Source of the DNA: Acinetobacter sp. C26M
Lineage (GTDB): Bacteria; Pseudomonadota; Gammaproteobacteria; Pseudomonadales; Moraxellaceae
Length of the DNA stretch: 64,000 nt
NCBI RefSeq assembly: GCF_023702675.1
Contig: NZ_CP098478.1
Coordinates: forward strand, 682,001-746,000
Direction of reading: 5' to 3'
Shown here: positions 1 through 9,405 of the stretch, one piece after another
Position numbering within the stretch: position 1 is the stretch's first letter
How the letters are laid out: every line of letters starts with the position of its first letter
Made by a program: the position numbers and the translations under genes
The notes under the pieces: model-generated
Databases searched by the model: none
The model's input: the letters and a program-made list of their open reading frames with translations, nothing else
What the model was told of the DNA's origin: nothing

Positions 1-120
1 GAACGTCCAGGACGTAATCCAAAGACAGGTGAGGAGATTCCGATTTCTGCACGTCGAGTGGTGACCTTCCGAGCAGGGCAGAAATTTAGACAGCGTGTTG
101 GGAATGAGCAGATCGATTGA
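1..120 (+). CDS. ihfA: Integration host factor subunit alpha, C-terminal fragment
   Basis: The window opens inside this gene; the last 39 codons and a TGA are present. IHF-alpha pairs with IHF-beta to bind and bend DNA sharply, and acts in transcription, replication and recombination. The visible end carries the family's DNA-binding beta-arm ([10 protein letters not shown], then [17 protein letters not shown]), in which the Pro of RPGRNP intercalates into DNA in known IHF and HU structures. [11 protein letters not shown] favours IhfA over IhfB or HU. The start and dimer core lie outside the window. A hairpin terminator follows about 55 bases after the stop. Confidence 0.9.
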   Translation, partial: ERPGRNPKTGEEIPISARRVVTFRAGQKFRQRVGNEQID

Positions 121-130
121 TCTGCTTTTT

Positions 131-170
131 TATGCCTAAATTCCATGAGCATGGATAAAACTTAGGCATA
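131..170. repeat. Nested inverted repeat after ihfA
   Basis: TATGCCTAA (131-139) and TTAGGCATA (162-170) form an outer 9-bp stem that encloses a small CCAT/ATGG hairpin. It lies between ihfA and the bidirectional terminator and may belong to the ihfA mRNA 3' end. Its function is unknown. Confidence 0.5.
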
Positions 171-202
171 AAAAAAGAGAACCGCGAGGTTCTCTTTTTT
201 TT
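170..202. terminator. Bidirectional intrinsic terminator between ihfA and the small lipoprotein gene
   Basis: The stem is AGAGAACC / GGTTCTCT (176-183 with 188-195) around a GCGA tetraloop. An A-run precedes it and a T-run follows it, so it can stop transcription arriving from ihfA (+) and from the convergent lipoprotein gene (-). Confidence 0.85.
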
Positions 203-217
203 AATCTAAAAAATAGA

Positions 218-460
218 TTAGTGTGCAGCAGAAGCTTCAGTAGTAGCAACGTCAGAAGCAGCAACAGCAACGTCAGAAGCAGCAGCAGCAACGTCAGAAG
301 CAGCAGTTTCAACAACAGCAGTAGCTTCAGAAGCAGCTTCTACAGCTTCAGAAGCAGCAACAGTAGCGTCAGTCGCTGGAGCTTCTTCTTTCTTAGAGCA
401 ACCAACGAAAGCTAAAGTAGTAGCAATAGCAGCAACAACAGCGAATTTTTTGAATAACAT
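218..460 (-). CDS. Small Ala-rich lipoprotein with AASDVA repeats
   Basis: An 80-residue exported lipoprotein of unknown function. The N-terminus is a lipoprotein signal (MLFKKFAVVAAIATTLAF) with lipobox FVGC, so Cys21 should be lipidated. The following SKKEE gives no Asp at +2, which suits outer-membrane sorting. The mature part is almost only A, S, E, V, T and D, with near-repeats AASEAVE, AASEAT, AASDVAA, AASDVAV and AASDVAT. These would form an amphipathic or coiled-coil helix somewhat like a miniature Lpp, but there is no C-terminal Lys for peptidoglycan attachment; it ends in SAAH. Similar small lipoproteins are common in Acinetobacter genomes. The coding assignment is secure and the role is not known. 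Confidence 0.8.
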   Translation of the reverse strand: MLFKKFAVVAAIATTLAFVGCSKKEEAPATDATVAASEAVEAASEATAVVETAASDVAAAASDVAVAASDVATTEASAAH

Positions 461-810
461 GGCATCACTCTCATAAAATTGTGAGATTAAAAAAAACCTG
501 AGCTAGTCTGTTTGTGCTTTTATTATTCCTAAACGCTTTAGGTAACAACGCAGGGAGCAGCCTAACTGGTCTGTAGCTATCCTATCAAAGCAATTCATGA
601 ATTACTACTGTTCTGTCCAACAAAACGACAAAAATGGGTAGAATTTGGCTATTTTTTGATAGAAAATAACTATAGATTATATAATTTGAATCGGTAAGTT
701 GAAAAAACAACACCTGTTCTTTTAATATAATTATATAAATCAATAAATTATTTATCGTGATGTTTTTTTGAAGAATATGTAAATATTCTGTAAGTATGTC
801 AACCAAATAA
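461..810. other. Intergenic region upstream of the small lipoprotein gene
   Basis: About 350 AT-rich bases with no convincing gene. A short hairpin CCTAAA/TTTAGG lies at 528-542 in the likely 5' leader of the lipoprotein gene. A 73-codon minus-strand frame at 585-806 is AT-driven, has no ribosome-binding site and runs into the rho terminator, so it is not called. Confidence 0.5.
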
Positions 811-837
811 AAAAAGCTACCATTAAGGTAGCTTTTT
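811..837 (-). terminator. Intrinsic terminator of rho
   Basis: AAAAAGCTACC (811-821), loop ATTAA, GGTAGCTTTTT (827-837): a perfect 11-bp stem directly after the rho stop. Read on the minus strand it ends in a T-run. Confidence 0.85.
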
Positions 838-846
838 AGTTGAAAT

Positions 847-2115
847 TTAAGTTGATGCCTTTCTTTTCATTTGATCGAAGAAGTCATCATTGGTTTTGGT
901 TTCTTTCATGCGATCCAATAAGAATTCCATCGCTGCAAGTTCATCCATTGGATGTAATAATTTACGTAGAATCCAAACCTTACGAAGATTTTCTTCGCTC
1001 ATGAGGCGTTCTTCACGGCGAGTACCTGATTTCTTGATATTCATTGCAGGGAATACACGTTTCTCAGCAATACGACGATCAAGGGTAATCTCTTGGTTAC
1101 CAGTACCTTTAAATTCTTCGTAGATGACATCATCCATTTTACTGCCTGTTTCAATCAAGGCAGTTGAAATAATGGTAAGTGAACCACCTTCTTCGATATT
1201 ACGTGCAGCACCAAAGAAGCGTTTAGGACGTTCTAAAGCATGAGCATCTACACCACCAGTTAATACTTTACCTGATGATGGAATTACCGTGTTGTAAGCA
1301 CGTGCAAGACGGGTAATTGAGTCAAGTAGAATCACCACATCTTTTTTGTGTTCAACTAGACGTTTCGCTTTTTCAATTACCATTTCAGCAACTTGAACGT
1401 GACGGGCTGGTGCTTCATCAAATGTAGATGCAATCACTTCACCACGGACTGTGCGTTCCATTTCTGTTACTTCTTCAGGACGTTCGTCAATGAGAAGCAC
1501 AATTAGGAATACTTCTGGGTTATTACGCACAATTGACTGAGCAATGGTTTGTAATAACATTGTTTTACCCGCTTTCGGTGGTGCAACAATAATAGAGCGT
1601 TGACCTTTACCGATTGGTGCAATCAGGTCGACAACACGGGAGGTTAAATCTTCTGTTGTACCGTTACCAAGTTCCATAACCAATTGCTCAGTAGGGAATA
1701 ATGGAGTGAGGTTTTCAAAGAGAATTTTATTACGTGAATTTTCGGGCGTATCGTAGTTAATTTGGTTTACTTTTAATAAAGCAAAATAACGTTCACCTTC
1801 TTTTGGCGGACGAATGGTACCTGTTATGGTATCGCCTGTACGGAGGTTGAAACGACGAATCTGTGATGGGCTGACATAGATGTCATCTGGCCCAGCTAAA
1901 TATGAACCAGCTGCAGAGCGTAAAAAGCCAAAACCATCAGAAAGAATTTCGAGAACGCCATCACCAAAGATTTCTTCGCCATTCATGGCATGGCGTTTTA
2001 AAATGGCAAAAATAATATCTTGTTTACGGTTACGTGCCATGCCTTCAAGGCCCATAAACTCCGCAATTTTAATGAGTTCGCCAATGGGTTTTTTCTTGAG
2101 TTCAGTTAAGTTCAT
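847..2115 (-). CDS. rho: Transcription termination factor Rho
   Basis: Hexameric RNA-dependent ATPase and helicase that ends transcription at Rho-dependent sites. At 422 residues it is full length (E. coli Rho has 419). In order: an N-terminal helical domain ([15 protein letters not shown]), a cold-shock-like RNA-binding domain at about 50-120 ([24 protein letters not shown]), then the ATPase core. The core shows Walker A APPKAGKT near 178-185 and Walker B/arginine region [15 protein letters not shown] near 265. The secondary RNA-binding Q-loop and R-loop regions are intact. It stands alone, followed by its own terminator and preceded by a 329-base leader. Rho genes are often autoregulated through such leaders, but no attenuator was proven here. 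Confidence 0.97.
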   Translation of the reverse strand: MNLTELKKKPIGELIKIAEFMGLEGMARNRKQDIIFAILKRHAMNGEEIFGDGVLEILSDGFGFLRSAAGSYLAGPDDIYVSPSQIRRFNLRTGDTITGTIRPPKEGERYFALLKVNQINYDTPENSRNKILFENLTPLFPTEQLVMELGNGTTEDLTSRVVDLIAPIGKGQRSIIVAPPKAGKTMLLQTIAQSIVRNNPEVFLIVLLIDERPEEVTEMERTVRGEVIASTFDEAPARHVQVAEMVIEKAKRLVEHKKDVVILLDSITRLARAYNTVIPSSGKVLTGGVDAHALERPKRFFGAARNIEEGGSLTIISTALIETGSKMDDVIYEEFKGTGNQEITLDRRIAEKRVFPAMNIKKSGTRREERLMSEENLRKVWILRKLLHPMDELAAMEFLLDRMKETKTNDDFFDQMKRKAST

Positions 2116-2388
2116 AAGTGGTCAGACAGAATGGAATAAGTGGAGGACTACGTTAGGGAAAGAATAAAAAATCGACCGCATACATACATGCTGATGTAAT
2201 TGTATTTACACAACCACGATTCAGTAGTCTGGTTCATTGTTTCAGAGAGAAATGTGAAAACAATTGTTATTGCCGAGCGGCGATCTTATGTTTTGTGTCT
2301 TTTAAGAAGCGCAATGAAGTAGATTCCATTCAAAGCTTCTTGATCCAGAAATATAGAGGAAATCAAGCAAATTGTCAATTTTTACTAA
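2116..2388. other. Untranslated leader/intergenic region between trxA and rho
   Basis: About 270 bases upstream of rho with no open frame of note. Given the short distance from the trxA terminator, the rho promoter and a long leader most likely lie here. No promoter could be fixed with confidence. Confidence 0.4.
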
Positions 2389-2419
2389 GAAATACGCTAT
2401 TCAATAAGTAGCGTATTTC
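2389..2419 (-). terminator. Hairpin after trxA
   Basis: GAAATACGCTA (2389-2399) and TAGCGTATTTC (2409-2419) form a perfect 11-bp stem about 25 bases after the trxA stop. The following minus-strand bases are only moderately T-rich, so it is a likely terminator or 3'-end stabiliser. Confidence 0.6.
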
Positions 2420-2444
2420 TCAGATTGACCATTTAACAATTGTA

Positions 2445-2771
2445 TTAGATGTTTTGGTCAATGAATGCTGCAAGTTTTGAACGTGGTGCTGCGCCAACTT
2501 GTTGAGCAATAACTTCGCCATTTTTAAACATCAATAATGCTGGAATATTACGAATGTTGTATTTTACAGCAGTATCTTCACATGCAGTCACGTCAACTTT
2601 AACGATTTTTACTTTTCCTGCATATTCAGTTGATAGGTCTTCAAGAACAGGTGCAATTGCTTTACAAGGTGCACACCAGCCAGCCCAGAAATCAACAAGT
2701 ACAGGGGTTTCAGCATCTAAAACATCTGCTTGGAAGTTTGCATCAGTTGTATTAACAATAGTCGCAGACAT
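2445..2771 (-). CDS. trxA: Thioredoxin 1
   Basis: Cytoplasmic disulfide reductase that passes electrons from thioredoxin reductase to ribonucleotide reductase and other targets. It has 108 residues, the standard length for a single thioredoxin fold. The active site is W-C-A-P-C (Cys33 and Cys36) instead of the usual WCGPC. The cis-Pro (NIPALLMF) and the buried Asp (VLVDFWA) are present. A GGAGC ribosome-binding site lies 5-6 bases before the ATG. It is transcribed towards rho but ends in its own hairpin, and it is divergent from ppx. The Gly-to-Ala change at the redox centre is a visible oddity and should not abolish function. Confidence 0.96.
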   Translation of the reverse strand: MSATIVNTTDANFQADVLDAETPVLVDFWAGWCAPCKAIAPVLEDLSTEYAGKVKIVKVDVTACEDTAVKYNIRNIPALLMFKNGEVIAQQVGAAPRSKLAAFIDQNI

Positions 2772-3044
2772 AAGGTTGCTCCAAATTTAAGAAATAAAGT
2801 GCGAATTTAATCATCATCACGATGAATATTACATTGCCGCTTTATTCAATGTAAGGGTTTGTTCTGATTATTCAAGTTTGAAAATGAAAAGTCTAATGGA
2901 TGCTCACGATGTTGATCATCGACTTCTACAATCATTTATCAAGTAAAAGCGCAAATACAGTACTTTTATTGCTTAAAATGACTTTAAAATTGTAAGCATG
3001 TGAATTACTCTAATGCGTGAATTGAGCATGGGTTTATATGAATA

Positions 3045-4565
3045 ATGTCTGATTTTCTGATTGATGAAGAATTACTTGCTGCGATTGATATGGGATCGAA
3101 TAGTTTCCATCTGGCAATCGCTCGTGTTGATCACGGTGAAGTTAAGAAAGTTGCTTCAATGTCAGAAAAAGTACAGTTAGCAGCTGGGCTTGATGAAAAT
3201 AAAAATTTAACAGAGGCAGCACAACAACGTGGACTGGCTTGTTTGGCGCGTTTTGTTGGGCGTTTAAGTTCAGTTCAACCTAATCGTTTACGTATTGTAG
3301 CGACCAATGCCTTAAGACAAGCAAAAAATGGTCATGAATTTATTCAAAAAGCAGCTGAAATTTTACCAAAACCAATCGAAATTATTGCAGGACGTGAAGA
3401 AGCACGTCTGATCTATTTAGGTGTTTCACATACCATGGCCAATGGTGGTCGCCGCTTAGTTGTTGATATCGGTGGTGGCTCAACAGAATTTATTATTGGT
3501 GAAGAATTTGAGCCATTGCATACAGAATCTTTGCAAATGGGCTGTGTAGCATTTAGTAAAACTTATTTCCCAGATGGTGAAATTACAAGTAAAGCCTTTG
3601 ATAAAGCAGTGGTTGCTGCCCGTAAAGAACTCTCTGCGATTGCCAATACCTATAAGTCTGAAGGCTGGGATACGGTTGTTGGTTCAAGTGGAACTATCAA
3701 AGCTTGTCGTCAAATTTCAGTTAATTTAGGTTTAAGTGACGAACAAGAGAATCTGACTCGTGACGGTTTATATAAATTAAAAGATCGATTACTTAAATTT
3801 AAACATATCACTGAAATTGATTTTGAAGGTCTACGTGAAGACCGTCGAGCAGTTTTGCCAGCTGGTCTTGCCATTTTATATGCGATTTTTGAAGTCTTAG
3901 ATATCGATAAATTGGCATATTCTGATGGTGCATTACGAGAAGGTGTGATGTACGACTTGCTAGGTCGTTTCAAGCATGAAGATGTTCGTGACCGTAGTGT
4001 ACAGGCGTTAATGGGGCGTTATAATGCAGATCCCAAGCAAGCTGAACGTGTGGTCAATACGGCACAAGAATTGTTTGATGGTGTTGCTAATGCATTAAAT
4101 TTAACGACTGAAGACAGTGACTTACTGCGTCGTGCTGCATATTTGCATGAAATTGGATTGGCAATCAGTCATGGTGGTTATCACCGTCATGGGGCCTATT
4201 TATTGCAACATTCAGATATTCCTGGTTTCTCACAAATTGATCAAAATCATCTCTCGCATTTGGTTTCACACCATCGTCGTAAGTTACGTGCAGATGCAAA
4301 AAATGACGTTTTAAAGGTTGGCGGTAGCCATTTACTTTATCTTTGTTTATTGCTCCGCCTTGCAGTTTTGCTGAACCATAGTCGTAGTGATCAGATGCTT
4401 CCTGCCATTGAACTGAGTGTTGTAAATGATCAACAATGGCAACTCAGCGTTTCTGGCGATGCTAAACAATGGCCTTTATTGGTTGCAGACTTGCATGATG
4501 AGCAGGTGCAATTTAAGCATTGGGACATTGAGTTAAATATTCAGTCAGACAAATTTGTTGATTAA
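3045..4565 (+). CDS. ppx: Exopolyphosphatase (Ppx/GppA family)
   Basis: Removes terminal phosphates from polyphosphate; family members may also hydrolyse pppGpp. The protein has 506 residues, the usual bacterial Ppx size. It has two actin-like ATPase lobes: AAIDMGSNSFHLAI near the N-terminus (phosphate loop 1) and VVDIGGGSTEF near 135-145 (phosphate loop 2). A C-terminal HD-like helical part follows (YLHEIGLAISHGGYHRHGAYLL). It is divergent from trxA and opens a forward run; accA starts 28 bases after its stop. Ppx and GppA cannot be separated by motif alone, but the length and the long C-terminal domain favour Ppx. Confidence 0.93.
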   Translation: MSDFLIDEELLAAIDMGSNSFHLAIARVDHGEVKKVASMSEKVQLAAGLDENKNLTEAAQQRGLACLARFVGRLSSVQPNRLRIVATNALRQAKNGHEFIQKAAEILPKPIEIIAGREEARLIYLGVSHTMANGGRRLVVDIGGGSTEFIIGEEFEPLHTESLQMGCVAFSKTYFPDGEITSKAFDKAVVAARKELSAIANTYKSEGWDTVVGSSGTIKACRQISVNLGLSDEQENLTRDGLYKLKDRLLKFKHITEIDFEGLREDRRAVLPAGLAILYAIFEVLDIDKLAYSDGALREGVMYDLLGRFKHEDVRDRSVQALMGRYNADPKQAERVVNTAQELFDGVANALNLTTEDSDLLRRAAYLHEIGLAISHGGYHRHGAYLLQHSDIPGFSQIDQNHLSHLVSHHRRKLRADAKNDVLKVGGSHLLYLCLLLRLAVLLNHSRSDQMLPAIELSVVNDQQWQLSVSGDAKQWPLLVADLHDEQVQFKHWDIELNIQSDKFVD

Positions 4566-4593
4566 CCATATTATTATGGACCATTCTTGACTT

Positions 4594-5418
4594 ATGAAAA
4601 ATAAAGCGACTCAGTCCAAGGCTTGGGCTACGGTTCAAATTGCACGACACCCTGAGCGTCCGCAATTTCTAGATTATGTCAGTGAAATTTTTACTGAATT
4701 TGATGCACTTCATGGCGACCGTCTATTTGGTGATGATGGTGCTATGATCGGTGGTTTGGCGCGTTTTGACGGACAACCTGTAATGGTGGTTGGTCAACAT
4801 CGTGGTCGCAGCACACGTGAAAAGTTACAGCATAACTTTGGGATGTGTAATCCAGAAGGGTATCGTAAATCACAACGTTTGCTTGATATGGCGGAACGTT
4901 TCAATTTACCTGTGTTCACCTTCGTCGATACCATGGGTGCATATCCAGGTGTAGGGGCTGAAGAACGTGGTCAAGCAGAAGCGATTGCAACCAGCTTGGC
5001 ACAACTTTCAAGTTTGAAAGTGCCTGTTATTGCGACAATATTGGGTGAAGGCGGTTCAGGTGGTGCGCTCGGTATTGGTGTAGCCGATCGTGTGATTATG
5101 CTGTCACATAGTATTTATTCGGTGATTTCACCTGAAGGTTGTGCGTCTATTCTATGGAAAACCGCAGATAAAGCAGCACAAGCGAGTGAAGCACTTTCTT
5201 TAACTGCAGATAAACTTCAAGCTTTAGGCATTGTTGAATATGTTGTGGATGAAGGTGACGGTGCGCATTTGCAGCCTGAAAAAGTCATGCATGATTTGAA
5301 AGATGTGCTAAAACAGGCTTTAGATGAATTGCAACCGATGGATGCACAAGAACGATGCGACGCACGTTATCAACGTTTAATGAAGTTTGGCAGCAGCAAT
5401 TTAGGCATCGCGTCTTAG
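4594..5418 (+). CDS. accA: Acetyl-CoA carboxylase carboxyltransferase subunit alpha
   Basis: With AccD it transfers the carboxyl group from biotin on AccB to acetyl-CoA, the first step of fatty-acid synthesis. It has 274 residues, about 45 fewer than E. coli AccA because the N-terminal extension is short. Crotonase-fold signatures are clear: [34 protein letters not shown], and the oxyanion region [17 protein letters not shown] followed by [13 protein letters not shown]. Its 3' end overlaps the start of tilS by 64 bases, so the two are probably translationally coupled. Confidence 0.96.
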   Translation: MKNKATQSKAWATVQIARHPERPQFLDYVSEIFTEFDALHGDRLFGDDGAMIGGLARFDGQPVMVVGQHRGRSTREKLQHNFGMCNPEGYRKSQRLLDMAERFNLPVFTFVDTMGAYPGVGAEERGQAEAIATSLAQLSSLKVPVIATILGEGGSGGALGIGVADRVIMLSHSIYSVISPEGCASILWKTADKAAQASEALSLTADKLQALGIVEYVVDEGDGAHLQPEKVMHDLKDVLKQALDELQPMDAQERCDARYQRLMKFGSSNLGIAS

Positions 5419-6746
5419 CACAAACTCAGCATTTTTCTGAACAAACTCAATTCTTGATTGGGTGTAGCGGCGGCATGGATTCCATGCTGTTGCTGTTTCT
5501 AATGTCTGAACTTTTTCCCACGCAAGCCCGTGCGATTTATGTTGATCATCAACTTCAAGCGATGAGTGCTGAATGGGGCCGTGTTGTACAGCAGCAGTCC
5601 GATGCCTTAAATATTCCGTGTATTATTCAGCAAGTAGACGTTGCGACAGGTAATTTAGAGCAGCAAGCGCGGCAAGCACGTTATCAAGCATATCAACAGC
5701 ATTTACAATCCAATGAAATTCTAGTCTTGGCGCATCATCAGCAAGATCAGGCTGAAACGCTATTATTACGTTTGTTTTCTGGAGCAGGTGTACATGGATT
5801 AGCTGCGATGCAGCAAATTGATATCCGTCAAGACATGACCATTTGGCGACCATTTTTAGATTTGAGCCGTGAGCAAATTGAACAATGGTCGAAGCAACTT
5901 GGTTTTGACTATGTGACAGACCCAACCAATCACGATACGCACTATGATCGGGCGTGGTGTCGAGAAAAATTATGGGATGTCTTACAAAAACGCTTCCCAA
6001 AGATGCAGGCTGCTGTGACACGAACCAGTTCTCTGATGCAGGATGCTGCGGAAATACTGGATGAAGTGTTGCAGAGGGATTGGAAACAATGTGCGACCGA
6101 TCGTGTACTTGATCTGATCAAGTTGCAGCAACTCTCGGCTGCACGACAACGTCAATTGTTATCGACTTGGATGAAGGGGGCGGATCAATATCGACCAAGT
6201 TATGATATGGTGCAGCGATTGCAGCATGAGGTCATTCTTGCAAAGCCTGATGCGCAGGCAACCTTACATATCAATCAACATTATTTCGTTCGCTATCAGA
6301 AGACGTTATATCGTTTAACTCATGATGAGCTATACGCAGAAAAATTATTCTCCTTTTCAGATACGTTGTCACAACAGTTTGATATGGGCGAAACCATCCA
6401 TGTTGCGGCTGGACAATTTAAGATTGAACCTCAAACGATTGGTCTTTCTTCACAGCTTTTAGGGCGAGAGTTAACGTTGCTTAAACGACAGGGGGGTGAG
6501 ATAATTCATCTTTATGGTCGTGTTGGACATTGGCCTCTGAAAAAAGCCATTCAAGAGCTACAGATTTTGCCTTGGTTACGTCATACAATTCAAATATTAG
6601 TCGTAGATAATGTTATGCTTGGGGTTTTTAGCCCAAAGGGTTTTTGGTTGGCGCAATCTGATTATTTAGAGCAGGGCGGTTGGCAACCAAGTTTAATTTC
6701 TGACTGTAATGACGTTTTTCAGCAGTCTTTTTCGTATGATGAGTAG
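5355..6746 (+). CDS. tilS: tRNA(Ile)-lysidine synthase
   Basis: Converts the wobble cytidine of the CAU-anticodon isoleucine tRNA to lysidine using ATP and lysine, so that the tRNA reads AUA. It has 463 residues. The N-type ATP-pyrophosphatase P-loop SGGMDS lies near 39-44, followed by [28 protein letters not shown] and [15 protein letters not shown]; the C-terminal tRNA-binding domains follow. The only in-frame ATG before the P-loop is at 5355, inside accA, which gives the 64-base overlap; a GTG or TTG start slightly downstream cannot be excluded. proC begins 4 bases after its stop. Confidence 0.94.
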   Translation: MRRTLSTFNEVWQQQFRHRVLAQTQHFSEQTQFLIGCSGGMDSMLLLFLMSELFPTQARAIYVDHQLQAMSAEWGRVVQQQSDALNIPCIIQQVDVATGNLEQQARQARYQAYQQHLQSNEILVLAHHQQDQAETLLLRLFSGAGVHGLAAMQQIDIRQDMTIWRPFLDLSREQIEQWSKQLGFDYVTDPTNHDTHYDRAWCREKLWDVLQKRFPKMQAAVTRTSSLMQDAAEILDEVLQRDWKQCATDRVLDLIKLQQLSAARQRQLLSTWMKGADQYRPSYDMVQRLQHEVILAKPDAQATLHINQHYFVRYQKTLYRLTHDELYAEKLFSFSDTLSQQFDMGETIHVAAGQFKIEPQTIGLSSQLLGRELTLLKRQGGEIIHLYGRVGHWPLKKAIQELQILPWLRHTIQILVVDNVMLGVFSPKGFWLAQSDYLEQGGWQPSLISDCNDVFQQSFSYDE

Positions 6747-6749
6747 GAC

Positions 6750-7589
6750 ATGGCGACAACATTGAACCAAAATATTTGTTTTATTGGCGGCGGTAACATG
6801 GCACAAGCCTTGATTGGCGGGCTGCTATCTCGTGGTTTACCCACAACCCGTATTACGGTTTCTGATCCTGTAGAACAAATTCGTCACATCTTAGAAGAAA
6901 AAAATATTCAAACCACAACTGATAATGTAGACGCAATTAAAAATGCGGACGTTGTGGTATTGGCAGTCAAACCCCAAGTTTTGGCAACGGTATTACAACC
7001 ATTAAAAGGTTTATTGTCAGATAAACTCGTGATCTCAATTATTGCGGGTGCTGAAATTCAAACGATTTCAGATTTAATTGGTGGTAGTCAACGCGTTGTC
7101 CGTGTCATGCCGAATACACCAGCGTTAGTCCAAACAGGTGCACATGGTATTTATGCATCTGAAGCGGTGAATGCTCAAGATCGTGAGTTAACCAGTCAAA
7201 TTTTAGCAGCGACAGGTTTAACCATTTGGGTGGAAAGTGAAGCTCAAATTGATGCAGTAACAGCAGTTTCTGGTTCTGGCCCAGCATACTTCTTCTATTT
7301 GATGGAAAGTATGATTCGTGCTGGCAAAAACTTGGGGCTCGATGAAAAAGTGGCGACGGCATTGACCTTGCAAACAGCGTTGGGGGCGGCACAAATGGCG
7401 ATTACCAGCTCAAATTCTCCAGCAGAATTACGTAAAAATGTGACCTCTCCAAATGGCACAACACAAGCAGCTTTAGAGGTGTTTGATCGTGCGCAGATTT
7501 CACAAAATATTCAAGCAGCGCTTGCAGCAGCTCAGAAGCGTAGCCAAGAGCTAGCGCAAGAGTTGAGTGACAAGACTAAATCGGTTTAA
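6750..7589 (+). CDS. proC: Pyrroline-5-carboxylate reductase
   Basis: Last step of proline synthesis: NAD(P)H-dependent reduction of 1-pyrroline-5-carboxylate. It has 279 residues (family about 270). The N-terminal Rossmann motif is CFIGGGNMAQALIGGL, followed by VVLAVKPQV and VVRVMPNTPALV. The conserved C-terminal block includes VSGSGPAYFFYLMESM and a TSPNGTT signature. It sits tightly between tilS and a YggT-family gene, the proC-yggT pairing that is common in Proteobacteria. Confidence 0.96.
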   Translation: MATTLNQNICFIGGGNMAQALIGGLLSRGLPTTRITVSDPVEQIRHILEEKNIQTTTDNVDAIKNADVVVLAVKPQVLATVLQPLKGLLSDKLVISIIAGAEIQTISDLIGGSQRVVRVMPNTPALVQTGAHGIYASEAVNAQDRELTSQILAATGLTIWVESEAQIDAVTAVSGSGPAYFFYLMESMIRAGKNLGLDEKVATALTLQTALGAAQMAITSSNSPAELRKNVTSPNGTTQAALEVFDRAQISQNIQAALAAAQKRSQELAQELSDKTKSV

Positions 7590-7605
7590 GTAGGATAAGA
7601 CAATT

Positions 7606-8175
7606 ATGGGTGCAAGTTCTGCGCTAATTTTTGGTGTTTTGATCAATGTTGCAATTTTATTGGTCTTTTTCCGTTTTTTAATGCAATTGGCAGCAGTCAG
7701 TCCATACAATCCAGTGGTGCTTTCAACCGTGAAAGCTACCAAGATTGTGGATGTGTTTAGCCGCATTTTTCCGACGATAGGTAAAGGCCGTGTCAATTTA
7801 GCGGCAGTTGCTTTGTTGGTGGTGCTGTATCTCCTGAAAATGTTTGGTCTGATGTATTTGTCTGGACAGATGCCGCATAGTGCGGTGTATCTGGTGATCA
7901 CAACATTTGTGACCATGATTCAAGATTTGATTCGTTTCTGTCGTTATTTGATTTTTGCAACGATTATTTTAAGTTGGGTGGTGATGTTTACACAGTCGCG
8001 TTCACCTTATATTGAAGTGATTCAAGAGTTGGCTGAACCATTGCTTGCACCATTCCGTCGCTTATTGCCGAACATGGGGATGATTGACTTGTCTCCAATT
8101 TTGGCGTTCTTGGCTTTGTACGTGGCTGAAATTTTGATGAATGAAGCAGCTAAAGTCCTGTTAACGGGTCTCTAA
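7606..8175 (+). CDS. YggT family inner-membrane protein
   Basis: An integral membrane protein of 189 residues with two YggT repeats, each made of two hydrophobic segments: about 5-30 and 65-85, then 100-130 and 165-185. The repeat signatures NPVVLSTVKATKIVDVFSRIFP and PLLAPFRRLLPNMGMIDLSPI are recognisable. The family is linked with osmotic tolerance and potassium homeostasis in some bacteria, but the molecular role is not settled. It is the last gene of the ppx-accA-tilS-proC run and is followed by a strong hairpin terminator. Confidence 0.88.
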   Translation: MGASSALIFGVLINVAILLVFFRFLMQLAAVSPYNPVVLSTVKATKIVDVFSRIFPTIGKGRVNLAAVALLVVLYLLKMFGLMYLSGQMPHSAVYLVITTFVTMIQDLIRFCRYLIFATIILSWVVMFTQSRSPYIEVIQELAEPLLAPFRRLLPNMGMIDLSPILAFLALYVAEILMNEAAKVLLTGL

Positions 8176-8191
8176 GCAAATCTGATTCAAT

Positions 8192-8219
8192 AAAAAATGG
8201 GCGTAATGCCCATTTTTTT
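8192..8219. terminator. Bidirectional terminator between the yggT-family and acyltransferase genes
   Basis: Stem TGGGC / GCCCA (8198-8202 with 8208-8212), extended by A-run/T-run pairing to AAAAAATGGGC...GCCCATTTTTTT. It serves both convergent genes; the acyltransferase stop at 8218 lies in its T-run. Confidence 0.85.
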
Positions 8220-9348
8220 ATTTCTTGATCAAACGTTGCCGTATTGCTCGATTTAACGGATTCGAAAAATAGTGCGCAATGAAAGCACCCAGTGCAATTG
8301 CAAGGACGAAATAAATCAATAATAAGACCAGTTTAATGTTGCCCTCGGTAAGGGCTGGTGTGTAAAACAGTTTAAAGAAACCTAAAATAATCAGATGGAA
8401 TAAATAAATTTCATAACTGTTCTTACCAATTTCTTGTAACCACTTAAAACGCTGTGTTTGCACGGTGGTGTGTTCATTTGCCACATTTGCAACAATCACG
8501 ATCGCTGTCGCAAGTGCAAATAGACTGATGCCCCAAATACAGTTTTGTTTAATCGGTGCAGAAAAATAAATGATCAACATTGTCGCAATTGCAATATATT
8601 TCAACCCCAACCAGGTTTGGGCTTGCAGCTTAACTTGCGGTGCAATCAGTGCTGCAATACAGCCAAAGGCAATCCCATCAAAACTAGAGAAGTAATGATA
8701 GAGGTACGCACCACTTTCTTCACCAGAATGTAAATATCTAAAATACGGTGCAAATAGAATCAGCGCGAAACAGACAAATAGAAAGTAGGGCTTCTTGTTA
8801 AATAGCAGTGCTGTCAGTGGGAAAAGTAAATAAAACACTTCTTCCACAGATAAAGACCATAACACGCCAAGCGCGTAGTTGACCCAACCATTTTCAATAA
8901 TCAGGATGTTCATCCAAAAGGTCAACGCTGCTAGGTTAACTGTTGACTGAGCGACGACAATGCCATTGGGTGCCTGAGTCATAAAAGGTTTAAGCTCAAA
9001 TGCAGCTAAGAGATTGACCAGACAGATCAGCAGAATCAAGGTCGGCATGATGCGAGCGAATCGTGAAATATAAAAGTCGCGTGTATTGATCTGATGTAAC
9101 GCACCCCAGCGTTTGATGGTGTGTGAGGTGATGAGATAGCCCGAGATTACAAAGAACATGGTGACACCATAGTTACCATTTCGGGCTAAAAGCGCGGTGA
9201 TGTTTTCACCAAAAACCTGAAAATTGATCGAGGTGTCAAAGAGCTTATATGGGATATTAAAGTGGTGCAGTAACACCAAAAAGATTGAAATAAAACGGAG
9301 TGTATCAATGGAACGGTGACGGTTAAATTGGACTTGATTAAAGGACAT
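8218..9348 (-). CDS. Acyltransferase 3 family membrane protein
   Basis: An inner-membrane acyltransferase of 376 residues with about ten hydrophobic segments. The N-terminal signature R-x-x-D-x-x-R (HRSIDTLRFISIFLVLLHH, with the catalytic His in LLHH) identifies the acyltransferase_3 (OafA/NodX-like) family. A second marker is TMFFVISGYLI near residue 80, and WSLSVEEVFYLLFP is the family's conserved SxExxxYL region. Members O-acetylate sugars of LPS, capsule or peptidoglycan. There is no C-terminal SGNH domain. The substrate cannot be told; no glycan gene lies near. It is a single gene between polA and the yggT operon, pointing the same way as polA. Confidence 0.88.
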   Translation of the reverse strand: MSFNQVQFNRHRSIDTLRFISIFLVLLHHFNIPYKLFDTSINFQVFGENITALLARNGNYGVTMFFVISGYLITSHTIKRWGALHQINTRDFYISRFARIMPTLILLICLVNLLAAFELKPFMTQAPNGIVVAQSTVNLAALTFWMNILIIENGWVNYALGVLWSLSVEEVFYLLFPLTALLFNKKPYFLFVCFALILFAPYFRYLHSGEESGAYLYHYFSSFDGIAFGCIAALIAPQVKLQAQTWLGLKYIAIATMLIIYFSAPIKQNCIWGISLFALATAIVIVANVANEHTTVQTQRFKWLQEIGKNSYEIYLFHLIILGFFKLFYTPALTEGNIKLVLLLIYFVLAIALGAFIAHYFSNPLNRAIRQRLIKK

Positions 9349-9405
9349 TTTGCATTCCTTTCTCCTATACGAATTAATTTTTATCAGATATTCTTGATTT
9401 TCAGT

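Noticed and set aside
585..806. 73-codon minus-strand open frame upstream of the small lipoprotein gene
   Set aside because: AT-rich composition, no ribosome-binding site, no recognisable domain, and its 5' end lies at the rho terminator.
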